The position numbers were made by a program, and so were the translations under genes. From the NCBI RefSeq assembly GCF_005771435.1, contig NZ_VANI01000007.1:180149-244148 (forward strand): DNA of 64,000 bases, read 5' to 3'. Below, one piece after another: positions 25,999-35,430 of the stretch (within the stretch, counting starts at the first letter, position 1; each line of letters opens with the position of its first letter). The stretch is from Microbulbifer harenosus. GTDB lineage: Bacteria > Pseudomonadota > Gammaproteobacteria > Pseudomonadales > Cellvibrionaceae. The notes below the pieces were generated by a model. It made no database searches, had not been told where the DNA came from, and saw nothing but the letters and a program-made list of their open reading frames with translations.

Positions 25999-27603
25999 TT
26001 ATGGCGTCGCCTTGGCGGCGTTGCCTCCGATCGCATTCTTGCTGTCTTTCGACTTGTCTTTCACCAGTGCGCGGCTCTGGCTTTTCGCACTTTCGAGAGC
26101 CTGGCCGGTCGCCTCAGGCTTCAGTTCCGCGAGCATATTCTTCATCTGGTTGTACTCGACCTCGCTGGTAAGTTCCAGCATCAATGGCTGCGCCACCTGG
26201 GCAAAGTAGGCCGCATCTTTGCGGTCATACAGCTCCTTGGCCATCCACTGGGCGATGTGCAGCTCGCGCGGCGCGCGCAGATAGGCCTGCTCGAGCATAT
26301 CCACGTACTGCTTTTTCGGGTAACCCAGCATTTCCATGGTGATGGCGAGACCATACCAGTTCATCGCCTGGTCGGACTGGTTGTTGACCAGTTGCACGAA
26401 CTTGTCGCGGGCTTTTTTCAGCGCAGCTTTGTTGCGGTCGCCCCCCAGCGCACCGATTTCGCGGTTGAGCCACAACCAGGCCTGCGCTTTCTGGTACCAG
26501 AAGGTGTTGCGGTCCGACGGCGCTACCTGTGCCAGCAGGTGGGCGGCCTGATCGAAGTCACCGCGGCGGGTAGCGGCATCCGCGCGCACGGCGGTCAGTT
26601 CCGCTGAGTACATGTTTTCGCTTTCCGCGTATTTCACCAGTTGCTCGAGCCCCTCCGCGTTGTAACCGGACTTCACCAGGAAGCGCGCCAGTTCAACCAC
26701 GGTATCTTTCGGGCTCATGACTTTCAGTTTTGGGCGCACGGACTTGAAGCTCGCCGGCACTTTGCCGCGGGCGAGATCAAAGCGTCCACTCTGGAACTGG
26801 CCGTTGTAGGCCTGCTCGATCTGGGCGATGGTCATGCCGAGATTCTTGGTGAGCGCCTTTACCGGGTCGGCGCCGTTGTTGTAATCCTTGACGAACTGCT
26901 TGAATTCTTCGGTCTTGCCGCTCTCCATGATGATCCAGTGCGCCAGCATCCAGCCGCTGGCATAGACCCGCCCCTTCTCTTCATCCGGCGTGTTGTACAC
27001 CGTGGCGCGCAGCAGTTCCTGCAGCGGCATGGGGCTGGTGTACAGCAGGGTCATGGCGCGCTCGCCGGGAATCGCACCGATCTCGTAGGTGCTGCCGGGA
27101 CCGAAGGTCATGGTGGACATAAACTCGGCGAAACCCTCACTGTACCAGTAGGGATAGTGCGTGGTGGTGCCGTTGTAACTGAGAAAGTGGGTGTATTCGT
27201 GGAACAGGAATTCCCGCGCCTCCAGCTGACGCTCGCCGGTGCGGCCATCGAGATTGACCAGCGCATAACTGCCCTCGGCGGTGGTGTCGAACAGGCCGTT
27301 GGTGAGTTCCGACAAATCCTCCCCGACCAGACCCGCGTAGCTCTCGCGGTCGGCGGCGGCGTAGATGGTCAGCTTGGCACTGTTATCGCTGGCGCCGAGC
27401 AGGCCCAGTGCCACCGCGCGGTAGCGCTCCAGATCTTCCGCCAGGCGGCGCACAGAGCCGGGATCGCCGTTGGTGACGATGTGAAAGTTAGCGCTGTCAA
27501 TTTCGTACCAGGTGTCTTGCGCCAGACTGTCCGCCATGGCATTACTCGTAAACAGCCATGAACCGGAAAGAACGACTACATATGCGAGCATTCGTGAAAA
27601 CAT
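25999..27603 (-). CDS. Secreted HExxH metallopeptidase-like protein with helical-repeat C-terminus
   Basis: The 534-residue product starts at ATG 27603 with a signal peptide (MLAYVVVLSGSWLFTSNAMA). A zinc site of the gluzincin type is visible: HEYTH at 135-139 and the third ligand E156 in YSEGFAEF. This resembles DUF1570/collagenase-like peptidases. The C-terminal ~280 residues are helical and repeat-like (SGYNAEGLEQLVKYAESENM, AAHLLAQVAPSDRNTFWYQK), probably for binding. The end (SKDSKNAIGGNAAKATP) is polar. Substrate unknown. Confidence 0.85.
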   Translation of the reverse strand: MFSRMLAYVVVLSGSWLFTSNAMADSLAQDTWYEIDSANFHIVTNGDPGSVRRLAEDLERYRAVALGLLGASDNSAKLTIYAAADRESYAGLVGEDLSELTNGLFDTTAEGSYALVNLDGRTGERQLEAREFLFHEYTHFLSYNGTTTHYPYWYSEGFAEFMSTMTFGPGSTYEIGAIPGERAMTLLYTSPMPLQELLRATVYNTPDEEKGRVYASGWMLAHWIIMESGKTEEFKQFVKDYNNGADPVKALTKNLGMTIAQIEQAYNGQFQSGRFDLARGKVPASFKSVRPKLKVMSPKDTVVELARFLVKSGYNAEGLEQLVKYAESENMYSAELTAVRADAATRRGDFDQAAHLLAQVAPSDRNTFWYQKAQAWLWLNREIGALGGDRNKAALKKARDKFVQLVNNQSDQAMNWYGLAITMEMLGYPKKQYVDMLEQAYLRAPRELHIAQWMAKELYDRKDAAYFAQVAQPLMLELTSEVEYNQMKNMLAELKPEATGQALESAKSQSRALVKDKSKDSKNAIGGNAAKATP

Positions 27604-27958
27604 ATTCTGATCACCCGGATTTTTCGCCAATGGTGCAACTGACTGTTTTATGAGCAGTGTTGCGCGAAAAGCCACAATAACCGTTTTCACTGGTTAAAAA
27701 AAGAACAATCTTAAACGAGAACCTGTAATTCATCCTGGGCATAAGCCGGTCACGACCTGGCTGGGCATACTCAGTCACAAGCTGACCGAAAAGTTCTACG
27801 TATAGCCACACGCCACTGACCGATAACTGCCTCACAGTCACGAAAAGTCACGGCTTTTCCCTTCGCGCGATCTTCATAGACTCGATGTTACGGCCAGCCC
27901 AAAGCCTCGGCCGACGCGATGACGATGTAATAAAAGAAATAAATACAGAGAGAAAACC
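27604..27958. other. Divergent intergenic region, no gene seen
   Basis: 355 bp between the HExxH peptidase and the CocE/NonD hydrolase starts. One small inverted repeat (GAAAAG-TCACGG-CTTTTC, 27842-27859) is present. GAGAGAAAACC before 27959 is the hydrolase ribosome-binding site. I see no clear -35/-10 pair. Confidence 0.5.
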
Positions 27959-29518
27959 ATGAAGACACTAGCCCTGCCGGCAGTACTGGCCGCAGCCCTG
28001 TGCGCCGCATTTACCCCCGCCTCAGAGGCTGCGCCGACGTTTATCGCCGACCTGGATATCACCAGCTTCGACGGCACCGAGATCGACGCCAACCTCTTTA
28101 TCCCGGATACCCCAGCCCCCGCCGGCGGCTACCCGACGGTACTGTTCACCAACAGCTGGGCGCTGGATAAACACCAGTACCTGTTGCAGGCGAAGGAGCT
28201 GGCGCAAAACGGTTACCTGGTAATGAGCTACTCCACCCGAGGTTTCGGCACCTCCGGCGGCACCGTGGATGTCACCGGCCCCGCCACCATCGCCGACGGC
28301 AAGACGCTGATCGACTGGCTCGAAGCCAACTATCCTGTGGGCAAGCTCGGCGCCGCCGGCATCTCCTACGGCGCCGGTACCTCCCTGGTCCTCGCCGCCC
28401 AGGACCCGCGCATCGACGCCGTCGCCGCGCTCTCCGGCTGGTCTGACATCGTCGAGGGGCTCTATCCCAACGAAACCGTCAACCTGGTGTGGGGCACCCT
28501 GCTCACCCTCACCGCCTTCAACCTCGACCCCGCAGTGGACATGATCTGGAGCAACCTCAGAAACGGCAGCGACATCGACAGCGTGTACACCTTCGCCGGC
28601 CCGCGCTCGGCACTCACCTACGTCGACCAGCTGAATGCCAACGGCACCGCCGTACTCATGTCCAACAACTTCGCCGACTACCTGTTCAAACCCAACAGCA
28701 TGACCCAGCTCTACAGCCTGCTGGACAGCCCCAAAAAACTCCTGCTCAACCCCGGCACCCACGCCATCGGCGAAACCCTCGGCGGCAACGACGGCCACAT
28801 CTGGGCCACCAGCTTCCGCTGGTTCGACCACTACCTCAAAGGCAACGCCAACGGCATCGACACCGAACCCAGGGTCGACATGACCGTGCGCATCCGCAAT
28901 GAAATCGAACAGTTCGCCGACTTCCCGGTAACCGACAAAACCACCCGCTACCACCTGCACCCCAGGCTCAGCTACTTCAACAACGCCCGCATGAAAACCA
29001 CTCCCTACAGCGGCTGGAACTGGAGCAACGACTTCCACGGCGGCGCCGACACCCTGGCCGGCACCGGCATCCCCCTCATCTCCGACGCCCTCGAAGGCTT
29101 CGGCATCCCCGTGTACACCGACATGAAAGGCATCAACGGCTACCACGCCATCGAATACAACTCCCCGGTGCACTGGAGCACCTTCAAAATCCGCGGCACC
29201 CCCACCCTGGAACTGTGGATAAAACCCAGCAAGCCCGAAGTGCAACTACACGTCCACCTCTACGACACCGATCCCCTGGGCTTCGGCCGCCTCATCACCC
29301 ACGCCCCGATCACCCTGCACAACGCCCAGGTCGGCCAGGCCCAGAAGATCTCCCTGGAACTCTTCACCACCTCCTACGACGTACCGCCGGGACACGTAGT
29401 GACCCTTGCCATCGACACCGAGGGGGCGATTTACCAGAAGCCCGCAGACACACACTATGAAATCGAAGTGCCGTACCGCAGCAACCGACAGTCGGTGCTG
29501 ACGATTCCGCATTTGTGA
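27959..29518 (+). CDS. Secreted CocE/NonD-family alpha/beta hydrolase
   Basis: The 519-residue product has a signal peptide (MKTLALPAVLAAALCAAFTP, cut after ASEA). The alpha/beta core shows YSTRGFGTSGG and the nucleophile elbow GISYGAG with S136. The likely acid and histidine follow in GTHAIGE/GGNDGHIW. The C-terminal ~200 residues form the beta-rich domain of the X-Pro dipeptidyl peptidase/CocE group. Such enzymes hydrolyse esters or acyl-peptides; the substrate is not evident. Coding bias is very strong here (third-position C), giving long false frames on the other strand. A structured repeat lies just after the stop. Confidence 0.87.
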   Translation: MKTLALPAVLAAALCAAFTPASEAAPTFIADLDITSFDGTEIDANLFIPDTPAPAGGYPTVLFTNSWALDKHQYLLQAKELAQNGYLVMSYSTRGFGTSGGTVDVTGPATIADGKTLIDWLEANYPVGKLGAAGISYGAGTSLVLAAQDPRIDAVAALSGWSDIVEGLYPNETVNLVWGTLLTLTAFNLDPAVDMIWSNLRNGSDIDSVYTFAGPRSALTYVDQLNANGTAVLMSNNFADYLFKPNSMTQLYSLLDSPKKLLLNPGTHAIGETLGGNDGHIWATSFRWFDHYLKGNANGIDTEPRVDMTVRIRNEIEQFADFPVTDKTTRYHLHPRLSYFNNARMKTTPYSGWNWSNDFHGGADTLAGTGIPLISDALEGFGIPVYTDMKGINGYHAIEYNSPVHWSTFKIRGTPTLELWIKPSKPEVQLHVHLYDTDPLGFGRLITHAPITLHNAQVGQAQKISLELFTTSYDVPPGHVVTLAIDTEGAIYQKPADTHYEIEVPYRSNRQSVLTIPHL

Positions 29519-29539
29519 CCGCTACGAAGTGAATCACTT

Positions 29540-29664
29540 GATGCGAAGGTGAAGGGCTGGGGGCGAGTTTTCAGGACCGTCGGCAACAGGGATGTTGCCG
29601 ACGCAGCGTACAGGGATGTATTCACAGCGGTCCTGAAAACTCGCCCCCAGCCCTTCGCCGCCAC
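29540..29664. repeat. Structured intergenic element, copy B
   Basis: The best-formed copy. Outer arms starting GAAGGG (left) and ending CCCTTC (right) are perfectly complementary over 29 bp, through GGGCGAG-TTTTCAGGACCG. Inside are GTCGGCAAC-AGGGAT-GTTGCCGAC (9-bp stem) and TAC-AGGGAT-GTA. The borders GATGCGAAGG and GCCGCCACC are shared with copy A. It fills the gap between the hydrolase and the M1 peptidase genes. Confidence 0.9.
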
Positions 29665-29803
29665 CGGACCATCCGGTGGCACGCAGTTCAACCTGCCGCA
29701 GTCCAGAGCCCACCCATCCCGTCGCGCCTCCAGATCAACCCACCCAACCCGCTACAATAGGGAAAATTTCCGACTCCCCAGAAAACCAACCCAAAGAACA
29801 CAC

Positions 29804-32587
29804 ATGCGACACACAACTTTGCCCGGCTTGGCCCTGCCCAGCCTGCTGGCCGGCCTCCTGCTCCTCGGCGGCTGCGACACCGCCAACAAAAACACCCAAG
29901 AACAAACCACCGCGGACAAACCCAGCGACAGTGCCCCGCAAGACTCCACCAAAGCCAACCTGGAGCCCGCCGCCAAAGGTGAAGAACAGCCCCCCGCCGG
30001 CAAACTCCCCGACGGCGTACGGCCCAAAGCCTACCGCCTCGACCTCACCCTCGACCCGCGCCAGGATCGCTTCCACGGCCAGGTGGAAATCGACATAGAC
30101 ATCGACAACCCCACCGACCACATCTGGATGCACGGCAAGAACATCGACGTCACCCACATCGAAGCCCTGCTCCCCGGCGATACCGACAAGCAAAAAGCCG
30201 AAGACAAGATCGTCGCTGCCCACTACCGCCAGATGCTCGACAGCGGCGTCGTGCGCGTCGACTTCGCCGGCGGCGTACCCGCAGGCGAACTCACCCTGCG
30301 CATCCAGTACAACGCACCGTTCGACAAAAACCTCGCCGGCCTGTTCAAGGTGGAAGAACAGGGCGACGCCTACGCACTGGCCAAATCCGAATCCATCCAG
30401 GCGCGCCGCTTCCTGCCCGGCTTCGACGAGCCCGGCCTCAAAGCCACCTACGACATCAGCCTCACCATTCCCAAAGGCTATGTGGCCATCGGCAACGCCC
30501 CGGAAATTGGCCGCATCGATGTCGAGGGTGGGCTGGAAAAAGTCACCTTCGCCCAAACCCGCCCCATGTCCACCTACCTGCTCTCGCTCGCGGTAGGCCC
30601 GTTCGACGTGGTCGAGCGCCCGGCGATCCCGGCGAACAAATACCGCAAACAGGCACTGCCGCTGCGCGGTTTCGCGCGCAAGGGTCGCGGCGACGACCTC
30701 AAATACATCCTCGACGTCACCCCTCAGATGCTGCGCATTTTCGAAGAGCAGCTGCAGCGCCCGTATCCGTTCAAAAAACTCGACATCGTCGCCGCACCGC
30801 AGTGGCCGAGCGGCGCCACCGAACTCTCCGCCGCTATCACCTACCGCGAAGAGCGCATTCTGGTAGAGGGTGACGAACCGGCACCGGGACTGCGCCTCGC
30901 GCTGCTCGGCGTGCACGCCCACGAAATCGCCCACATGTGGTTCGGCAACCTGGTCACCCCGCCCTGGTGGGACGACCTGTGGCTGAAGGAAGGCTTCGCC
31001 ACCTGGGGCACACCGCTGGCACTCACCATCATGGAACCGGACGGCGGTCACGACCTGAACGCCGCGGTGAGCGCCATACGCGCGATGAAGCTGGACTCCC
31101 TCGCCAGCACCCGTGCCATTCGCGAACCGATTACCGACAACAACGATATTCGCAACGCCTACGACGCCATCACCTACTCCAAGAGCCTTGGCGTCATCCA
31201 CATGGTGGACGAATACTTCGGCGCAGACACCTTCCGCCCGGCACTCGGCCGCTATATCGAGACCTTCGCCGACGGCGTGGCGGATTCGCCGGACTTCTAC
31301 AAGGTCATCGGCGAGGAAACCAACAGCCCACAGCTCACCGACACCTTCCGCACCTTCGTGGAACAGAAAGGCGTACCGCAACTGGACCTGACCTTCGACT
31401 GCAGCACCCAGGGCGACGCCAAGATTCGCGTCAAACAGAAACGTTACAAGCCGCTCGGCTCGCCGATCCAGGAAGTCGGTCAGCGGTGGAGCATTCCCTT
31501 CTGCATGCGCGCCAGCAACGGCGTCAGCCAGTGCGAGTTCCTCACCGAAAGCGAGCAAACCGTGGACGTCTCTGGCGGCGAGTGCCCGAAATGGGTAATG
31601 CCCAATGTGGACGGCAGCGGTTACTACCGCTTTAACCTGGAAGAGAAACACTGGCAGTCACTGCTCGCGCAGTTCGACAATCTCAGCCCCACCGAGCGCT
31701 TAAGCCTGATCGACAGCGCCTTCGCCGCATTTGAAGCGGGCAACCTGAAACCGGCGGTACTGACCGAAGTGATCCGCCTCGCCGCCAGTGCCGACAAGCG
31801 CCAGGTGGTGGAGGCTCCACTCAGTAACCTGTCGAAATACACCGCGCACTATGTAGACCCCAAACAGGCGGAATACTGGCGGGCGTTCCTGAGCAAACTC
31901 TATAGCGGCAGGCTCGACGCACTGCAGCAACAGAGTGACGCCGACAGCCAGCTGCTATACAGCCGCCTGATCGGTTTCCTGGCACTGGAGGGCAAGAACC
32001 AGGAAGCGCGCAAAACCCTGCGGAATAAGGCCGAGCAGTTCACAGGCTTCCGCCAGCCAAGAAATGCCGACGCACTCGACTCCGACCTGTACGAAGCCGC
32101 GCTCACCGTTGCGGTGCAGGATTCCGGCAAGGAATTTCTCAATCACCTGATCAAGGTGCGTGGCGAGCTTGATGACCCGCGGTTTGAAAGCGCCAGCGCC
32201 AACGCCATCGGCCGCATCACCGATCCCGCACAGCTGGATACCATCCACAGCCTGGCGTTGAGCGACAAACTCGGCAGCCGCGAGGCATTCGGCCTGATCC
32301 AGAACGCCTTGGCAGAACCGGCGCTGCAGGATCGCAACTGGCAGTGGCTGCAGGACAACTTCAGCCGCGTAGTGAACAAAATCCCCGAGCAGTGGCGCCG
32401 CGACACCCCGCGCTTCGCCGCCCACTTCTGCGACCAGAACTCGCTGCAGCAGGTGCAGCTGCTGTTCACCCAGCAACAGAAACTGGTGCCCGGCTACGAG
32501 CGCGCCCTGGCGCAGACGGAGGAAGGCATCAACCTGTGTATGGCACTGAAGGAAAAAGGTCAGGCGCTGGCGGCGGAACTGAAGTAA
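29804..32587 (+). CDS. M1-family aminopeptidase-like lipoprotein
   Basis: The 927-residue protein starts at ATG 29804 with a lipoprotein signal (SLLAGLLLLGGC, Cys 24 area), so it is membrane-anchored in the periplasm or outer membrane. The M1 zinc site is intact: HEIAH 373-377 and E396 in WLKEGFATW, with the catalytic Tyr in AITYSKSLGVIHM. Odd: the exopeptidase motif GAMEN is replaced by GATEL in PSGATELSAAITYRE, keeping only the Glu. The C-terminal ERAP1-like helical domain is present. The sequence from 29549 is also open in this frame but belongs to the upstream repeat and has no ribosome-binding site. Confidence 0.9.
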   Translation: MRHTTLPGLALPSLLAGLLLLGGCDTANKNTQEQTTADKPSDSAPQDSTKANLEPAAKGEEQPPAGKLPDGVRPKAYRLDLTLDPRQDRFHGQVEIDIDIDNPTDHIWMHGKNIDVTHIEALLPGDTDKQKAEDKIVAAHYRQMLDSGVVRVDFAGGVPAGELTLRIQYNAPFDKNLAGLFKVEEQGDAYALAKSESIQARRFLPGFDEPGLKATYDISLTIPKGYVAIGNAPEIGRIDVEGGLEKVTFAQTRPMSTYLLSLAVGPFDVVERPAIPANKYRKQALPLRGFARKGRGDDLKYILDVTPQMLRIFEEQLQRPYPFKKLDIVAAPQWPSGATELSAAITYREERILVEGDEPAPGLRLALLGVHAHEIAHMWFGNLVTPPWWDDLWLKEGFATWGTPLALTIMEPDGGHDLNAAVSAIRAMKLDSLASTRAIREPITDNNDIRNAYDAITYSKSLGVIHMVDEYFGADTFRPALGRYIETFADGVADSPDFYKVIGEETNSPQLTDTFRTFVEQKGVPQLDLTFDCSTQGDAKIRVKQKRYKPLGSPIQEVGQRWSIPFCMRASNGVSQCEFLTESEQTVDVSGGECPKWVMPNVDGSGYYRFNLEEKHWQSLLAQFDNLSPTERLSLIDSAFAAFEAGNLKPAVLTEVIRLAASADKRQVVEAPLSNLSKYTAHYVDPKQAEYWRAFLSKLYSGRLDALQQQSDADSQLLYSRLIGFLALEGKNQEARKTLRNKAEQFTGFRQPRNADALDSDLYEAALTVAVQDSGKEFLNHLIKVRGELDDPRFESASANAIGRITDPAQLDTIHSLALSDKLGSREAFGLIQNALAEPALQDRNWQWLQDNFSRVVNKIPEQWRRDTPRFAAHFCDQNSLQQVQLLFTQQQKLVPGYERALAQTEEGINLCMALKEKGQALAAELK

Positions 32588-32605
32588 ACACATTTCGTGT
32601 TCACA

Positions 32606-32640
32606 GACAAAAACGGCAGCCAAGTGGCTGCCGTTTTTGT
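32606..32640. terminator. Bidirectional terminator between the M1 peptidase and hdeD-like genes
   Basis: AAACGGCAGCCA (32611-32622), loop AG, TGGCTGCCGTTT (32625-32636), T-run on the plus strand and A-run before it, so it can end both convergent transcripts. Confidence 0.85.
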
Positions 32641-32656
32641 CTACAGATGCGCGTGT

Positions 32657-33247
32657 TTACGTGAGCGAAGCTTTACCCAGTTTACGCAGCCGGAAGGCCA
32701 GCCACACCAGTATCAGGCCGAAGAGGATGGCGTAACTACCGATCAGCCACAGTAGCGCCAGTGCCCCCGCTCCAGGTTTGAGCAACAGCACCAGGCCGAA
32801 AATCACCGACAGCAAGCCGGCAAAAATCAGCAACCACTCGTGGTCGATTTCTTTGCGCAGACGGATAGCGCCGATGATTTCGAAAATGCCCCGCACCAGT
32901 GCCCAGGCACCGATAAAGATCACCAGCACCAGCGCGGTAACCTGTGGATAAAAGAAGGTCACGATCCCCGCAGCGATGCCGGTGATACCCACAAACAACA
33001 GCCACCAAAGCGATGAGCGGCTCACCTCGCCGCGGCCTTTAATGGCACCGTAAATGGCAACAATGCCATCCATCAGCGAGTAGACCCCGAACAGGATCAC
33101 CAGGCTCAACAGAGTGATCCCCGGCCACACAAAGGTGAGCACGCCGAACAGTATGGCAAACAAGCCACGCAACAGCGCCACCCACCAGTTGTCAGTCAGT
33201 GCGCGCAGCAGAGGACGTTGTGCAAGCGAAACTGAATTCCCAGTCAT
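32657..33247 (-). CDS. HdeD/DUF308 family membrane protein
   Basis: The 196-residue inner-membrane protein has six predicted helices arranged as three hairpins (GLFAILFGVLTFVWPGITLL, GITGIAAGIVTFFYPQVTAL, GLLSVIFGLVLLLKPGAGAL), the internal repeat typical of HdeD/DUF308. In E. coli HdeD is linked to acid resistance at high cell density; here the role is unproven. It has its own ATG and ends at the shared terminator. Confidence 0.88.
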   Translation of the reverse strand: MTGNSVSLAQRPLLRALTDNWWVALLRGLFAILFGVLTFVWPGITLLSLVILFGVYSLMDGIVAIYGAIKGRGEVSRSSLWWLLFVGITGIAAGIVTFFYPQVTALVLVIFIGAWALVRGIFEIIGAIRLRKEIDHEWLLIFAGLLSVIFGLVLLLKPGAGALALLWLIGSYAILFGLILVWLAFRLRKLGKASLT

Positions 33248-33313
33248 GATGACTCCCGATGCATAAAGACCATTACGCCGGAAGTTATAGGGTGATGTTG
33301 CGCAAATAGCGAA

Positions 33314-34126
33314 TCAGATGAAATGTTGTACCTTGTTCTTGTAGCTGCGGCTCATTTTCAGCCGCTCACCATTGTTCAGCACCAGGTGATATTCACCATT
33401 GATATGGGCGCAGATTTCCCGCACGCGCTTTAAATTGACAATGGTTGAGCGGTGAATGCGCTGGAACACTTTCGGGTCCAGTTGCTGCTCCAATTCCTTC
33501 ATGGTGATGCGCATCACGTGGGTCTCGCCATTCGCATGCACACACATATAGTCGCCAGCGGCGTCGATCCAGTCGATGTCGCGCGCCGGTACCAGGGTGA
33601 TCTTGCCGGAATCCTTGATGGCGATCTTTTCCGGATAGCGGCTGCTGCCGAAATCCCCGGCGGCCAGCTTCTGCTCCAGAGCCTCGGGAGTTTCCTGCGT
33701 GAGGTCGGCCACCGCTTCCAGCAACTTTTCGCGCTGGGCCGCCAAGTGTTCGCTGCCGAGCTTTTCGCGCACCCGCTGCAGGGCGAGCGCCAGGCGCTCC
33801 TCTTCGATGGGCTTCAGCACATAGTCGACGGCGTTGACCTCAAAGGCCTCCACCGCGTACTGGTCGTAAGCGGTCACGAACACTATCTGCGGCATATCCT
33901 CTTTCGGCAGGAGCTGCACCAGCTCAAGGCCGGTCACACCGGGCATCTGGATATCCAGGAAGGCCACATCCGGCCGCAGCGTCTGGATCTGCTCCCGCGC
34001 TTCGCGACCGTTGCCGCATTCGCCAACCACTTCCACGCCACCGAGATTCTCCAGCCGCAGGCGCAGGCCGCGGCGGGCCAGCGGCTCGTCGTCGACGATG
34101 ATGACTTTGAGAACGTCACTACTCAC
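33314..34126 (-). CDS. LytTR response regulator (AlgR/LytR type)
   Basis: The 270-residue product has a receiver domain (IIVDDEPLARRGLRLRLENL, phosphoacceptor Asp in DVAFLDIQMPGVTGLEL, Lys in VDYVLKPI) and a C-terminal LytTR DNA-binding domain (DWIDAAGDYMCVHANGETHV, FQRIHRSTIVNLKRV). I use the GTG at 34126 because GGAG lies 9 bases upstream and it gives MSSDVLKVIIVDDEP. It follows the histidine kinase on the same strand, so the two form a two-component system. Targets are unknown. Confidence 0.92.
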   Translation of the reverse strand: MSSDVLKVIIVDDEPLARRGLRLRLENLGGVEVVGECGNGREAREQIQTLRPDVAFLDIQMPGVTGLELVQLLPKEDMPQIVFVTAYDQYAVEAFEVNAVDYVLKPIEEERLALALQRVREKLGSEHLAAQREKLLEAVADLTQETPEALEQKLAAGDFGSSRYPEKIAIKDSGKITLVPARDIDWIDAAGDYMCVHANGETHVMRITMKELEQQLDPKVFQRIHRSTIVNLKRVREICAHINGEYHLVLNNGERLKMSRSYKNKVQHFI

Positions 34127-34193
34127 GGGTCCACACTCCACTCAACGGTCACGTCCATACCAATGCAGGACTGAACTTTATTCTTTACTTGCT

Positions 34194-35282
34194 CTATTCC
34201 TGCTCAAAAGGAATACGCAAATGTACCGCCAGACCACCCTCGGGGCGATTGCAAAAACGGGTTTTCTGCTCCACCCCGTACAGCGCGCGCAAACGCTCGC
34301 AGGTATTGCGGATGCCCACGCCGCTGCCGGTGCCGAGCCGCGCCAGTTCCGCTTCCGGTACACCGGGGCCATTGTCGCTCACTTCCAGCAGCAGCTCACC
34401 GGCGAATACCCGCGCCTTGATGGTGATCTCGCCGCCCCACTCCCGCTGGGAGATGCCGTATTTGATGGCATTTTCCACCAGAGGTTGCAGCAGCAGGCTG
34501 GGTACCAGTGCCTTGGACGCTTCGCTATCGAGATCCACATTCACCTGCAGCCGGTCGGCGAAGCGCACTTTTTCGATATCCAGATACAGCATCAGCGCTT
34601 CGACTTCTTTCGCCAGCGTTACCCGCTGCATCGGGTCATTGTCCAGCGAGTGGCGCAGGAACTGCGACAGGCGGGTGACCATACTGTTGGCGGTGCGGCC
34701 GTCCTGATCCAGGATCAGGGTAGAAATGGCGTTCAGGGTGTTGAACAGGAAATGGGGATTCAGCTGGTAACGCAGCATCTTGAGCTGCGACTGGTGCGCA
34801 ATGGACTCCGCCTTCAGCGCCTTCTCCTGCTGCAACAGCGAGGCCTGGTAGTACTTGATGCCGTAGTAGAGTGCGGTCCAGGTCATGTAGATGAGAAATG
34901 AATAGGAGAACCAGTAAATGGCCACCACTGCCGGGTGCTCTTCGCTCTCCTTGCCATACAACCACAGGGAACCGCCGAATTTGATCGCGGCCCACAGCAG
35001 CGCCGCAAGTACCACCACTCCCAGCGAGCCGATAAGACGGGTAGCCGGCGGTTTGTCCCACAGGCGCTGGAAGCCGCGGCGCATCAGCTCCGTCAGCAGC
35101 ACGCCTGAGGCGGTAGCAACGGCGATATAGCCAGTGTGCAGCCAGTGATTCTTCACCCAGAAAAAACTGCCCACAAACGTCAGCAGCGTATAGCCACCCC
35201 AGCCAGTACACTGCAGCGCCCAGTACTGATAGCGCGCAGAAGCCAGCTTTGCCGACAGCCAATTGAATACGCTAACACCCAT
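34194..35282 (-). CDS. LytS/AlgZ-type sensor histidine kinase
   Basis: The 362-residue kinase (ATG 35282) has about four membrane helices in residues 1-150, a coiled-coil linker (QASLLQQEKALKAESIAHQS), the His-kinase (PF06580-type) phosphoacceptor in LRYQLNPHFLFNTLNAIST and an HATPase domain with LVENAIKYGISQ and DNGPGVPE. The pair with the LytTR regulator is typical of AlgZ/AlgR or LytS/LytR. The frame is open upstream to 35429, but that extension has no helix pattern or start signal. The short sensor part gives no clue to the ligand. Confidence 0.9.
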   Translation of the reverse strand: MGVSVFNWLSAKLASARYQYWALQCTGWGGYTLLTFVGSFFWVKNHWLHTGYIAVATASGVLLTELMRRGFQRLWDKPPATRLIGSLGVVVLAALLWAAIKFGGSLWLYGKESEEHPAVVAIYWFSYSFLIYMTWTALYYGIKYYQASLLQQEKALKAESIAHQSQLKMLRYQLNPHFLFNTLNAISTLILDQDGRTANSMVTRLSQFLRHSLDNDPMQRVTLAKEVEALMLYLDIEKVRFADRLQVNVDLDSEASKALVPSLLLQPLVENAIKYGISQREWGGEITIKARVFAGELLLEVSDNGPGVPEAELARLGTGSGVGIRNTCERLRALYGVEQKTRFCNRPEGGLAVHLRIPFEQE

Positions 35283-35430
35283 AAACCATGCCCATAAACC
35301 TCCAAACAGGCGCAGAGAGTGCGCCAATCTGGGAAAATAGCCTAAATGACCCGGGGCGTGGACGAAATACCACCAAACGCAGCAATCGGACGGACTGCCG
35401 CAGAACGCGACCGCAAGCGAGGCACGCACA

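Noticed and set aside
28022..29245. 407-codon antisense frame opposite the CocE/NonD hydrolase gene
   Set aside because: Gly/Val/Glu-rich shadow of a biased gene, no ribosome-binding site, no recognisable domain.
29549..29803. N-terminal extension of the M1 peptidase frame
   Set aside because: It runs through the structured intergenic element and has no start signal. The lipoprotein signal begins at 29804.
29735..31651. 638-codon antisense open frame opposite the M1 peptidase gene
   Set aside because: It mirrors the strong third-position G/C bias of the real gene, has Val/Gly/Ala-rich unlikely composition, and the opposite strand has clear M1 motifs.
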